From Lytechinus variegatus (lineage: Eukaryota > Echinodermata > Echinoidea > Temnopleuroida > Toxopneustidae), in contig NC_054747.1 of assembly GCF_018143015.1 (NCBI RefSeq), forward strand, positions 34,253,733 through 34,317,732: a DNA stretch of 64,000 bases. Direction: 5' to 3'. Shown here piece by piece: positions 1 through 13,100 of the stretch. The notes under the pieces were generated by a model, which was not told the DNA's origin, did no database searches, and worked only from the letters and a program-made list of their open reading frames with translations. Position 1 is the first letter of the stretch. Each line of letters starts with the position of its first letter. The translations under genes were made by a program, and so were the position numbers.

Positions 1-147
1 ACACTTTTTTTTTTATTTCAGCGAAAAAAAAGTAATAGAAAGTGAAGAACATTACCATCAGACCATATCTCTAAAAAATCTTTACAAGAAATTTCGAAAT
101 GACGGAAAAATAGACGCAAACTTGTGGAAAAAAATCTCGTACTGGGT

Positions 148-196
148 GGGACAACTCGGCCCGCGGTCCGAGATGTCCCGTGTTCCGAGTTGTCCC
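148..196. repeat. Short GC-rich inverted/direct motif cluster
   Basis: GGGACAACTCGG (148-159) is followed by CCGAGATGTCCC (168-179) and CCGAGTTGTCCC (185-196). The first and last are exact reverse complements, and the middle copy differs by one base. It stands out as GC-rich in AT-rich DNA, inside the presumed first intron of the minus-strand gene. It may be the end of a decayed transposon; no partner end was found. Confidence 0.4.
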
Positions 197-489
197 GTCC
201 CCCATTTGACTGGGTCTGGGGATATTTTTTAAATTGTTAGTAGGGCCTATGTTACTTTTTCAATTTTTGTTTTAATAATTGTTTAGGCCTAAGTTGTTAG
301 CACTTTTTCAATTTTTGTTTTAATAAATGTTCTGTCTTTGCATGATAAATATTAGATATTTTACAATGAATGTGACTGTTGACAGTCTTTTGACGTTGTG
401 TGAATTTCAAATTGTTATTTTCAAATGTCAAACAACTGCTCTGAGTCTGAGATTGTGAAAAACATTAATGAATTGTCTGATTGTCTTAC

Positions 490-550
490 CCAGTTCATCG
501 ACCTTCCTGAGAAATTCCTGAAGTTCTTCGTTTTCAGATGAATTCTCCAT
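490..550 (-). CDS. First coding exon of a minus-strand gene, possibly TTC12-like (partial)
   Basis: On the minus strand an ATG at 550-548 opens 20 codons reading MENSSENEELQEFLRKVDEL. A good splice donor (G|GTAAGA, 489-484) follows in phase 1, so the gene continues off the left edge. The acidic start followed by LQEFLRKVDE resembles, from memory, the N terminus of TTC12, a tetratricopeptide protein of cytoplasmic dynein-arm assembly (LQKFLKNVDE in mammals). Twenty residues are too few for a firm call. The start lies 563 bp from that of the CCDC15-like gene, in divergent orientation, which suggests a shared promoter. Any coiled-coil or TPR protein with an acidic N terminus is an alternative. 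Confidence 0.38.
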
Positions 551-1113
551 TTTTGTAACTCATTACTTCCCACGACCTGTTGTTGTTCGTTGTGGGTCGT
601 TTCCAAGTACACCCAAATGATCTACCTTTTTTTACTCACACAGTTCAGCTCACTACTAACACTAACAGGTTATACCTGGTACCGGTATATTGAGATTTAG
701 CTCCCATGGAATTCGAACTGCTTTTTCAAGGATTTGTGATTTCCCAATTAAACATGTGTGAATGAGAATTGCATGCGTTGCAATTACAGACGGCCTCACT
801 TATACGATCACGAAAAAGTAATTTAGTTTTATTTCCAGACTCAAGTTTCTCAACAACGGAAGATTATGCTGCAATAAAATAATTGAATTGAATTTTTATT
901 CACTAAATAGAAAAATATAATATTTTGAATCACATTTTTGAAAAATATAATTCGCTTGATATGTTTCTAAGTAATGTATTTTATCTCAGTTTAATAAAGA
1001 GACTGGAATTAAAGGTTGTGTAATCGATCTTTCGATCGATATGCGCTAAATTTGAAAACACAACATTCGAGTTTAACGTTTGCTTCGACTGCGCTGCTGG
1101 GTCGAATTAAAAA
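551..1113. promoter_or_regulatory. Divergent promoter region between two head-to-head genes
   Basis: These 563 bp separate two oppositely oriented start codons, each followed by a short exon with a strong donor, so they should hold both promoters and both 5' UTRs. I see no clear TATA box and no perfect RFX X-box. A palindromic ATCGATCTTTCGATCGAT cluster lies at 1023-1040. The assignment rests on gene layout alone. Confidence 0.4.
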
Positions 1114-4100
1114 ATGAATTCTAGACCGAAAAATAGTAAATTTCACCGCCAAACACAGCGGATCCTTGACAGACGACCGAATGAAATTGTTCCAGTTGGT
1201 GCTTGGGTTGAGCATTGTCCACAAAATGATAATGACGCATTCCCAGCCGTGGTAAGTTTGCATTTTTTGCGATGTTCCAGGTATAAACGGTACCGTACGG
1301 TACACGAGCTCCATCGGCATCGCACGGGGTCTGGTCGGGCCGGCCGCCGGGATGACTGGCGAGCCATGGCTGTGTTGGAAATGGGCCTTGGCCGGGGCTC
1401 GAGCAGATCCCATGTTTGAGTTGATTGATGTTTGGAACTTTGTCGGCATTATCGTGATATTAGGAACCACCGTTCACTTCATACAGCAGCGCTTTATTCA
1501 TTCAGTCACATCATGCACGGTTCCCCATTTCCACCTCCATTCACTTTGTCACAAATGCGCGTACACAAATCTACGAGTGGTTCCCAAACAAAGGCCAAAA
1601 CCACGATTTGGCCACTTTGTCTTTGGTTATTGACAGCAGGGCTCCACACTAATCCTTTTTTTCTACTGGTCCAACCTATTCATGTCGGACCAGTAGATAC
1701 CCAGTTTTTCAAATTTTTACTGGTCCGAACCTAAATCTACTGGTCCCCCAAAATAAAGAAAACATTAAGAATAGGCGCAAGTTTATTTTTCTAGCCTTTC
1801 GTTACCCCCCCCCCCCAAAAAAAAATGAAGGAAATGAAGGACAAAAAGAAAGCAAGACAGAAATGAAGAAAGAAAGAAAGAATAAAAGAAAGGAAGAAAA
1901 AAGGTAAAGAAAGGATAGATGTGAAGGAAGAAAAAAAAGAAAGAACTAAAGAAGGAAAGGAAGGAATAAAGAAGAAACAAATATGAGAAAGAAAGAAAAA
2001 AAAAGAAATGAAGGAAGGAAATGAAGCAAGCAATACAGAAAGAAAGAACAAATCCAGAAAGTTGTAAAGGAAAGAAAGAAGCAATAAAAAGAAAGGGTAA
2101 AAGGAGAGATGGAAAGACGGACAAAAGAAAGAAAAGATTGAAAGAAGGAAGGAATTAAGGAAAGGTAAAATGATAGATAGAAGGAAAGAAATAAATAAAG
2201 GAAGGAAGGGAAGGAAAGAAGCAAGCAATTATAAAAAAAGAAAAGGTAAAAGAATAGATGAAAGGAATAAAAAAGAAAGACCAAGAGACAAAGAAAGGAA
2301 GGAATGAAAGAAAGGAGAGAAGGAAGCAAGCAGTCAAAAAAAAAAGAAAGTAAAGGTAAAAGGATATAATTAACAAAGGCAAAAAGGAAAGAACAAGACA
2401 GATAGAAGAAAAGAAGGAATGAATGTAAGAAAGAAAGGGCTGAGAAAAGAAATGGATGGAAGAAAGAAACAAAGAAAGTAACAAAGAATGAAGAAGGGGT
2501 AAAAAGAAGGAAGGAAAGAAAGGAAGAAGAGAAGAGATGAATATAGGATGGATGGACTCAAAAACTATAAAAGAAAAGATCAGAAAGAAAGAAAGGAAGA
2601 GAAAAAGGAAATAGAGAAAATATTTTATAAAAGGATAGAAAGAGAAAATGAATTAAAGAAAAAAGGGAAATTAAAAAAGAAAGACAGTAACCAAAAAAAA
2701 TCAAGGGAAAAAAACAAAGAAAGATTAAGAAGGAAAGAAAGATAGGAAGAAAGCGAAAACTATTATCATAAATAATTTATCAGTTTCTTTTTGGCTCAAT
2801 TAAAATAGCTATGAAAGAAAGTCAGATACCAAGTGTATCAACACACACATAAATGCATATGTGGGGCTATTATGTATTCAGACGATATCACCCGAAACCC
2901 GATCTGTTTGAACCAAAACAGAAGTGAAAATTTCTCCTTTTACTGCTTACAAATGACAGAGTTGCTCCAATTTTTAGGAAATATGGACATTATAAGAGCC
3001 TTTCATGAGTATGAACCTTGAATTTTGACAGTTCTGTGAGAGATTTCTGCCAGAGTTTAGCCAGGCTTCGTTCGTGCGGCCAGTGGAGAATTTGTGTGGC
3101 TGACTACATGTACACTGTATGCATGCTGTATAGTACTCTAGTAACACTTACGTGCGATTCATTCTGTGTGTATTCTGTGTGTGAATGGCAGAATTTAACG
3201 GGGGGAAATGGTTTGCTGTGAATTTGACCATTTCTGGAAAAGTTATTGGCCCAACAATGGTTTTTATTACTGGTCATGTCGGACCCTTAAATCTTGCTAT
3301 TTTTGGAAAAATTACTGGCCCGACAATGATATTTTTTACTGGTCATGTCGGACCAGTAAATCTTCCAATTTCTGAAAATCTACTGGCCCGACAGCGATTT
3401 TTACCGGTCTGGGACCGTCGGACCGCCGCTAGTGTCGAGCCCTGTTGACAGTGAAAGCTTCTTCTTTCCTTGGTTTTGACTTTTGATGGAAACCAGTCAG
3501 AATTGACTAATTTTGCCTTAGGCAGCTTTCAGGAATATGATAAATGATACCTTCTTTCACTTTTCAGTTTCAAAAGTATTAATTTGAGTTAAATCTTATT
3601 CATTTTTTTCTTTTTGATTTTTAAACTATTTTTTTCATTTTCCCCTTTTCTCTCTTATTTTCAATAAATTAGACCTTTCTTCTTCTTTTGTTTCATATCT
3701 TTTCTTTTCATTTATCCTTTTCTTATATGTTTTTTTTTCATGTATTATAGGAGATCAGGGCCGGGCCAGGGGCCTGTTTCTTGAAATAGTCATTTTGAAT
3801 TTCGCAATTACTTAAAAACGTAGAACCACTCTACGTAAGAACTAGCTTTGAGGACTCCATGATATTTTTTAATGTTATAGGCCTATACTTCTCATCATGG
3901 AGCCTTGAACTGCCTCCCATAGAGACAAAGATGAATTTTCCTAGGATGGACATCCATCTTTGTAGATAGAAATCACGTAAATTTTTTTGATTTTATTTAT
4001 TTTTACACCTTCATACGCCTAATGCATATGAAGGTTAAAAAAGTTGGTTAATAAAAAGGTGAAAAATTGAAGGTTTCTTACCAGACAAATCTCATGTAGA

Positions 4101-7100
4101 TCCCTCGATCCGTTTTGTCAACAAAGCAAATACAATAGGTCTGACCCTTGAACCGCTTTGTTATGACGTACCTTCGATTAGCAAAATGTTACAAAATGCC
4201 GTTTTGAAGAACAATTTATAGATAAAAATCATTGAACAAAAACTAAAATTTAATATTCAAGAATAAGCTACATGTACAAGTTTGTGCATGTTAGCTCCAA
4301 TCTTTAACCTACCTAAATTTAACAAAAAATTATTAACTTTGTAAACCTCATATATTTTATAGTCTTGTATCATTGCAAAAAACTTTTTTCTATTTATGGT
4401 GTAGTGAAATTACAAGGCATGTACATTGTAAGGGCAAGAGTTACACTTTTGAAAAGATTGCGAAATCAAACATCACTAGGACACTAAAATTAGATGTAAT
4501 TTATGCATGCTATAATAGATTAACATTTTTTTTGTTATGGATGTAAGCATTGATGTTCAAATAATACAACTGCAAACTACTAGGGTGATCCAATTTAGTA
4601 TTGACTTTTTACACCATTTTATGTGCAGAAGGTCCAATTTGAGAAAAATGCATTTGAAAATTCAAATTGACATTGATATCAATCTATTAATTAGATATAA
4701 ATTAGTCATTTTAAGAAAAATAAAAGTATTTTAGGATAAAATCATTATTTGACGGATGGGTATACCTATAACATGTTAAAGAAAAATTGAACATTTTTAC
4801 CCTGTTCGTAAAATTGGACCACCTTATGACATGCGACCATTGTTGGCACCAAAAGGAGATTTATAATTTCCCTGTTTTGTTCCATATTTTTGAAAGACTG
4901 CTATGCATGAAGTCTTTTGTATATCATATGTTTACATAGGACTGTACATTACTTTGTAGTTGAGAGCTTTTTTCTTATAACCAAAAATGCTATTCAAATT
5001 TTTAAACAAAATTATTCCATGATAAAAGTGGAGAAAGTCAGAAAGATGAGAAAAAGGAGATGGGAGAAAAAATGAAGGTGGGCACAGATAGCAGAAAAGA
5101 AAAAGAAGATATAGTAAAGGAGAAGGGAATAATGGTCTGTCCGATGGTACCTGGTACGACTACATCCTCCTTGGCCTTGTTAACGGGGCAGTACTTGATG
5201 GTGTGGGCACGATCTCCGTTGGTGCCACAGAGCGGACAGGTGTAAGCTTAATATCGGGCAGGTAGTGATGTCATTCATTAAATTACATTTAACATTTATC
5301 TCATACATAATAACATCAATATTTACAATTATTCACAAATGAATTTACAAATCATGTCCAAATTACATCTAAATCAATTCACACAAGACTAAATAATTTC
5401 ATAACTGACTGAATTAGAAAATATCAACACAATGCCAATCATACATAAAGGTTTCTAAATGACAATCGAGAGACAAACACCATGATAAAATGATTCCATC
5501 ATTCATAAAATCCCCATAAAAATAACACAATAGTTACAATCGTCAAATTTCGACAACATTTCAAATTTACATCAGCATTAACTAAAAAGTAAATGACCAT
5601 CCTACAAACCTCTTATCTCGACCCAATACCCCGGACCCAATCATAAAAGTTAAACGAGATGAACTTTCACTTCACTTTGTCTTTATCATGTTATCGCATG
5701 CATAAATTGACTTAATACAAATCGGATACCACATTAGAAATTTCTTGTAAAAATTATTAAAAACTAGTATCCAATTTATTAAAAATACACTTAACCACTG
5801 ACAGAGCACCATTTTAAAAACATTCCCCGTCCGTCTCACACCCACAAACGCACACATAATGACAAAAATGCACCTATCACTATTCCAATTCATTGCTAGC
5901 CAATATAAATGAATATGCCCCATAGCAGTTATGATATAGAGGATATAAAATGGAAATATGTTTTAAGAGATACATTTTGCGATTTTACATGAAAATTTCA
6001 CTTGATCAAGTCACCCAAACAAATTAAAATATCTGCTTTTTGGTTTTTCACATAAATCCCATTACAAATCATGCAATAAACACAAACTTTCAAGATATGT
6101 CTTTTGTCGATAACTTTTTAAAATCCAATCACTAAATTCAAAACATAAGTGCTTAAAATATGAGAATTTTATGAAGCTTAATTGTATGTAAAAATGTATT
6201 GTGACTGATAATGATAACTAATAATGTTAACATTATAATCACAATAACCTATAGTACATTTCTACAACCCATATCCGTTGTTATTTTTGTTGGTATTCAA
6301 ATTTACAACATACATCAAATTCTGACATTTAGCATTGTACAAAATCTGTTTTATTATTGTACTTAACATTAATAATAATATGTGAATTAGATATATGTCT
6401 AAAATGTATGATTAGTTTATGTCAAATGATATTACACGTGATAATTTTAACATATTTTATTTCTTATGTTATAATGCATTTCTGCAACTCATATCTTTTA
6501 ATTACTTTTCTTGCTATTAAAAATTACAACTAAAATCAAATTATGACGTTTAACATTGTACAAAATTTGTTTATTACTGTGTTTAACATTGGTGGTAATA
6601 TGCGAATTCATTGTATGTAAGTTTAGGATGTTTTTAAGCAACTTAATTGCATGTAAAAATGTATTGTGAGTGATATTTAATGTGAAAATCACAAATTTTG
6701 AAGAAAAAAATGAATTGGAAAATTAAACTTTGTTTCAGGTTACCGTACTTATCTTTAGACCTATAGAATAATAACACTTATGTTTGCACTCCTTGTTGCT
6801 TTGTGCTCACTTTCCTGTTGAGGGAAAAATGTCATTTCCAGTTTCATCTTTCATTGCTACCTGCTCATCCTAATCTTGTGACCATTTGAATTTTATTTAC
6901 ATCTTTTTTATTTATTGCTAATACTGTACATTTTGTGTACCCGGAAGGTGTCAGCCCAATATGAGGAAGAACGCCTGCATTTGATACAAGCAGAGAAAGA
7001 AGCGAAGCTCGCAAAGTTCAGACAGGAAGTAAGGTCAAGGGTCAGGGAACTGCAATGGATTAAAAAACAGAAACAACTCCAAGAGTCTTTTCAAGCGGTG

Positions 7101-10100
7101 AGTGTTTTTATTGTATTTTTTTCACTTTAGGATCCTTCTGTATTTGCATCTGAAAACGGAGACCAACCTTGCTTCAACATTAAAAGGGTAAAAATAATGT
7201 AAAGAGTGTGGTGAAAGTTTGGAGAAACCAAAAAAGGCATACAAAAATGATGGCTGTTTGATTAAATGAATCACTATCTCAACTGGCTACTTAGTTTGTG
7301 ACACCTGGTAGAAACAGTTAAGCATGAATTTGCAATTCTGTCTTATTATCTTTTACCCTGGGCGGTAATGAAGTTTTACCATACATTTTCCATAAACTTG
7401 TAAAGCTTACCTTGATGCATTGAGTCGTGAGTAAAGAAAAAAAGTGGATTTGGTCATTTACTTTTTTGAAATTAGGAAGCATTGCTTAAAATGGTAATGA
7501 TATTGATTAAATCAAAAGTGTCATATACAAATGAATGATGACTAAAAAAGATGTGATATACAGTACATGTACATGTTGAAATTGAATTGAATTGAAAATT
7601 GTTTTCCTATCGTTTATATTCCTCTCACTCAGGTGAATTTGCAAGGTCGGGTCGTCCATCGCACTACACCCTCGGCCAACATCCTCTCTCATCGCAAAGA
7701 CACCTGTATCTACCAGAATAGTGAGCCCCATGCCATAGGCCGGGATGCTCCCAAGCCGACCCCAGATGCCTGGGGGAGTGATGGACAAGGTGATAGGGGA
7801 CTGGGTGTTGGGCAGCAGGTCAGAGAACAGGCTGGAATGACAAGGAGACTGGTGCAGAAGGCTAAGCGTGATTTGGCTGCCAAACAGCTGGCAATCAAGC
7901 CTAAGGTAAAGAATGCTCATACGGTATGAAGAATATTTTTATTCAATAGAACTGGTCAATACTCTCATACACTATAGTTTCACATGCATTCAATCCAGGT
8001 GAGTGATTCATAAAGCTGTTCAGAAAACTTAAGAATGATTTTAAGAACGACTAGTGATCTTTTCTTGTGGTAAATGGTATACACCAAACTGTTTGGTAGC
8101 TATGGTTTAGTGAGTAAGATAGGTTTGCCAGTCATTTCTAAAGTCGCTCTTAACTTTATACAAAACAGCTTTATTAAACGGGCCCCACAACATAAGAAAA
8201 ACTATTGGTTATGGAGCAGTATTCCACATTGATTCCATCGATTATTATGTATGATCAATTTTAAACGCAGCCCCATGATGAATCGCTAAGCATTATGTTA
8301 CGGGGCCCTTGGCAGTGTAGTGAAAGTTGTCAATATAGACAAGCTGCCATTCTCTGACTGCTACCATACTTGGTAACAGTAGGTGACCAGTGATTTTCAG
8401 CCAGTCAAAGGATATCTCTGAAATTGTCAGATCTGACAGGTCAGTTAGTGCTGACAACATTTGTAATACGGTCCTCGGGGGTGTGCCAAGCTCACAAAAA
8501 TTACATACAGTACAATGTCGACCTTTTAGAAAAGCCATGTCTTGTGTACATGCACATGTAGGTATCACTTAAAATAAGATTTTTGTCAATGGCAATTCTT
8601 CGCATAGTTTGTGCTGGTAAAGTTAAAATTTAATGAAATTGAGAAGAATCGATTCTTGGTGCTCAATCTTGTACTGCAATACAGTTCATGTGACAAAGTC
8701 AGTTGTATCCCATTTCTCAATTTTCTTCGTGTTGGCTTTCATTACTTTGCAGATTGATCATCATAGTGTTCCAGGTGGTATATGGGATGCAACCTATGTA
8801 AACAAAGGTGATGGCAATCCAATGGATTCTACATCTAGGGTCACTGACCTTGAGACGACTGCAACCACTGAAAGTGATAAAAGACTTGTCCATGATGCTA
8901 TAGAAGAAGGACTATATGATGAGAGCAGTGGCAGCGACCCACACCACCAGATCAGAGAAGCAGGAGAGCTTGCAAAGTCCAAGCATGTGACCTTTGCCCC
9001 CAGACTTCAGAGGTCACCTCACCAAAGTTCAAGAGTCAAAGGTCATTACCATGGACACGGGGACCAAGAAGACATGGGTGACCTTCAGGGTCTTCACCTT
9101 GAGACTGACTCGACAAACCTCGGAGTTGATCCACAGGAAGATATACCTTACAGCCATTACAATGGTGGTGGAGATGTCAAAGGTCATGTCGTAATGGCTG
9201 ATGGGGTCAAGGGTCATGTGCCAGAGGTCAACCCAGGTGTGGTAGCTGAAGAGCTTAGAAGACAGGTGAGGGTTACATGTAACTGAGATGGGGTCATTGC
9301 TAAGCCATTAATACTACAATTCGCAAGGTTTTCACTTATTTGGTTTTCTTCAACAGGCACGGATCCAGTCCAGGGGGTAAAGGGGCACATGAGGCCCCCT
9401 CCCCTCTTTTTTGACATGATGCCGCTTTAGACCTTCCACAAGAAGCATGTATTCAGACTATAATGTGCAAAAAATTGTTTTTCTTTGCATTTTGCCGAGT
9501 CCAACAGGGTTGGGCTCAATTACTTTCTTCATTTGCAATTATGTAATTGAAGAAATGTTTAATTACTATTTTCAAATAAATTACATTTTTTTCAATTACA
9601 TTCACCAATTACTTTTGTCAGTTACAATTTCAATTAATTTCTATAATAGTCATTCATGAATTCAATTTGTATTCTGTATCTACTAGCACCACCTATTTCA
9701 ACATAATTCTAAGTTACAGAGAAGCTGACAAGATGGTTTCTGTTAAAGAGCACAGATTCTGCTTGTTACGCTTTTTGACCCCTGTTACATCTGAGAGATT
9801 CCCTACCTCGGGCCGGCCCGGGGCCTACCTCGGGTCGGAAAGAAATCAGATGTAAACATCCCAAACCTACCTCGGGCCACCTTTTAGCGAACCTACCCGA
9901 GACCACATCCAGAGGTAGTCTCGGGTAGGTATCGGGCGGCCCCGGTCCACCGATTCGTAGATGTAAACGCACACAAGCTTTCGAACCTATCTCGGTCCGT
10001 TCGCCAGCTGTCAAATTACGTCATAGCGCGCGCTATCCCCTCCCCAGCCCCGTCGTTCTTCGAATGTTTTTGCGGCATGCGACATGTGAATTGTGATTGA

Positions 10101-13100
10101 TAAAGTCTTTGATTTGAGTGAAAAGAAGCATTTTAACCGTATCCTTTTCAAGTCGATCATATCTTCAACGACTGCTGGGATCATCAGCATTTCAGAATCT
10201 CGGTTAACTTCAATTAGCACGCGCGAATTATTCGGAGCCTAGATCGAGAGCGCCTTTTAAAGGTGTCAGCAATCGAATGCCGCTCGAAACAGTACAGATA
10301 GGGCGATAGGGGAGGGAATGAACACTGTGATGTAAACAGACCACATTTCGGACTCGGTCCGTTCGCGAAGCTAATCCATCAATAATCCAGTCAAGGTTGC
10401 AAGTGGACTCGGTCGGGTCTCGGGTAGGAAACTTTCAGATGTAACAGGGGTCTAAGATGCTGAAGCAGATAACATGAAAAAGGTCATTAATTAAATTGTA
10501 CGTTAACTAATTTTATTGTGAAGTAATTGAATGTAATTAAAAGTAATCAACATTAATTGAAGTCAATTACATTTTTTTCAATTACAATTACAAATACTTT
10601 CCCTTTCAAAATTTCAAATACAATTACATGTATTCTAAAAAATGTAATTGATTATGTAATTGATCATGTACCTTGTAATTGAGCCCAACCCTGGAGTCTA
10701 ACATACCAATTTTTGTGGTCCCAAGAATGCGTGCAGATATAATGTACTGTACTCATAATTGTGGTTGGATTTTTTACCAAAAGTTGACTGATAATTTCCT
10801 TGAAATGAAATATATTTTGATAATGATAATAATAATAATGGATGCTTAGAGGCGCTAATAACAAAAAGGTACCATAGCGCGTACAATGTATGAAAATAAT
10901 TTAACATTTGCAATACTAACCACAATATTACAATATTCAAGATAAAAAGGGAAATTGATTATTGAGGAAAAGGGAAGATTTGAAGCCAAGAATATGGGAA
11001 GGATTTCTTATTGGAAGTGGGATGGTATTCCAAGTCTTGACAGCTGCTACAGCAAACCGTTTTTCGGTAGAGGAGAGTTTCGACAAGGGAATGCAAAGTC
11101 TGCATGTGTCAGTGAGAGAACAAAGGTTAGGAGAGGGTGAGTATACTTATTTTTGGTGAACTTACTTTACTCTTCACTTTTCTCTATGGCAGCATGGTAT
11201 GCAGTTCTCAATGTACAGGAGACTCTACATGGACATTGAAAGGGAACAAGTCAGAGAGAACATGAGAAAGAAAACACATCAAAAGAAGATGCAGGAGTAA
11301 GTATAGAGATGCCATTCTTCAAGGTTTTTGCTTGATTTCAGGGGAGCATTTCATGAAACAAATAGTTGTAAGCATCTGAAATCGAAGCAACTGATTGGCT
11401 CAGAGCTAGTTTTTCGCTGGAAATCACTGACTTTGTTTCATGAAACACTCCCAGTCCTTTTCTGGATTGATATTGTTGATTGTCCAGTGCATATTGTGTG
11501 TTAACATAATCAAGCCTAATTTCAGGTACTAAACTGGGACCCATCTTACAAAGAGTTGCAATTGGTCCAATTAATCACAACTATGGAAAGCCAGCAACGC
11601 CAACATATAAAATGCATGTTCATAATATATTCTAGATATGACATATTGTCATACATCCATCGTTTTCTTAAAAATTCAGCATGCTTCTGTTTTTACAAAG
11701 GACATTTTGTAAATTTCCTGTACAGCAGACAAATATGTGACATAGATAGATTTCCACTTAGTTGAGGTCGATCGGATTAATCCTAACTCTGTAAGATAGG
11801 GCCCTGATTTGCATCCTGGGTCCTGTAACACAAAGGTAAGCGTTTAATCGCTAAATGAAATGGCCTATCACGATCATCGTTGCATGCGCATTTTGAGAAT
11901 TCTAGGGCAACTTGGGCTGTCATCAGGGCAATGTTGCCCTCATAGTATATTTCTGATGCTGATTCAAAATCCTGCATCAAATTTTATCTCATCCGCCCCC
12001 CCCCCATTAGTCTGCAGGCACAGACCCTGATTGAAACTTTGAATAACAAGTATGTCTCCACGCAAAGACTAGCACGTACAAAACTTGCTGTTTCAATTCA
12101 GGAGGGCATTCAGTACACGACGCATGAGTAGGCTGCAATTCAGACCCTTTACTCGAGTGAAGGGTTTGCACAGCAGACTACCCCCCCCATCTACATGTAG
12201 CTTGTATTATAGGCACGTGTGGCAATAAAACTTTTGAATTTTATTTTGCAGGTTGAAGAAAGCCAAGGAGCAGGAGAGACAGGAGGTAGAGCACCAATCA
12301 CATCTGATGAGTCACCCTCCTGACATCATGAGAGAGACGGACTACGATAGGAAACAGAGAGAAGCAGAAGAAGCTGAAGAAATTCACAGGATACAGACCA
12401 GACTGAGACAGAAGAACAAAGAAACAAAGAGGTATGGATGTAGCGGTCGAGATTAAGTAGACTGTCAAGCTTCAGTTCTCACTGGGAGTGTTATGTTGAT
12501 GACAGTGTGATCATGATGGGGAGATAACAGTGGTAACGGCGCTGTCACCTAGTGCTGTTTTGTCGTATTGCAGACTCAAAATGAACAATTTTATATCGGC
12601 TAGAACTATCGATAACTACATGTAGATATGTTCGTAAACCAACTGAAGAAGAAATGAAAGAGTCATGTAAATATTCATGGATGGCATCAAAGCAGGATTA
12701 TTGTACAGGGCTTCGGATTTAACCTTAACTACATGTAAAGTAGTTGCAGTAAGCAATCATTTTTTTAACTGAAGGTTAATTGTTAAAATATTGTAGGTCT
12801 CCCCAAGTTTATCAAACTAAAGTTCTGTGAAAAAGTGGAATCTATGGTGAAAGGCAATACACTTAATCATGTCTATCTTGCAGAAAATGCCATGATAGTA
12901 TTTTCTATTTCTCCGAGAGTAGAATCGTGGATTCATTGGGAAAATACTTTCTTAGGTGGTCATTTTGGGTTTCTTTTCTTACTCTTGTTGATGTTGAAGA
13001 GGTTCATCGTGGTGAAGGATTGAGTAGAAGGAATAACCAGTTGATACCAGTTATTTCTTCTACTTACCTCTTGTGTTGTTGCCACAGCTACAGTACATGT

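Noticed and set aside
2548-2745. Lys/Glu/Arg-rich open frame
   Set aside because: It lies wholly inside the GAAA purine tract; composition alone keeps it open.
9766-10014. Arg/Gly/Pro-rich minus-strand frame
   Set aside because: Lies inside the GC-rich nested MITE and covers its repeated CTACCTCGGG words.
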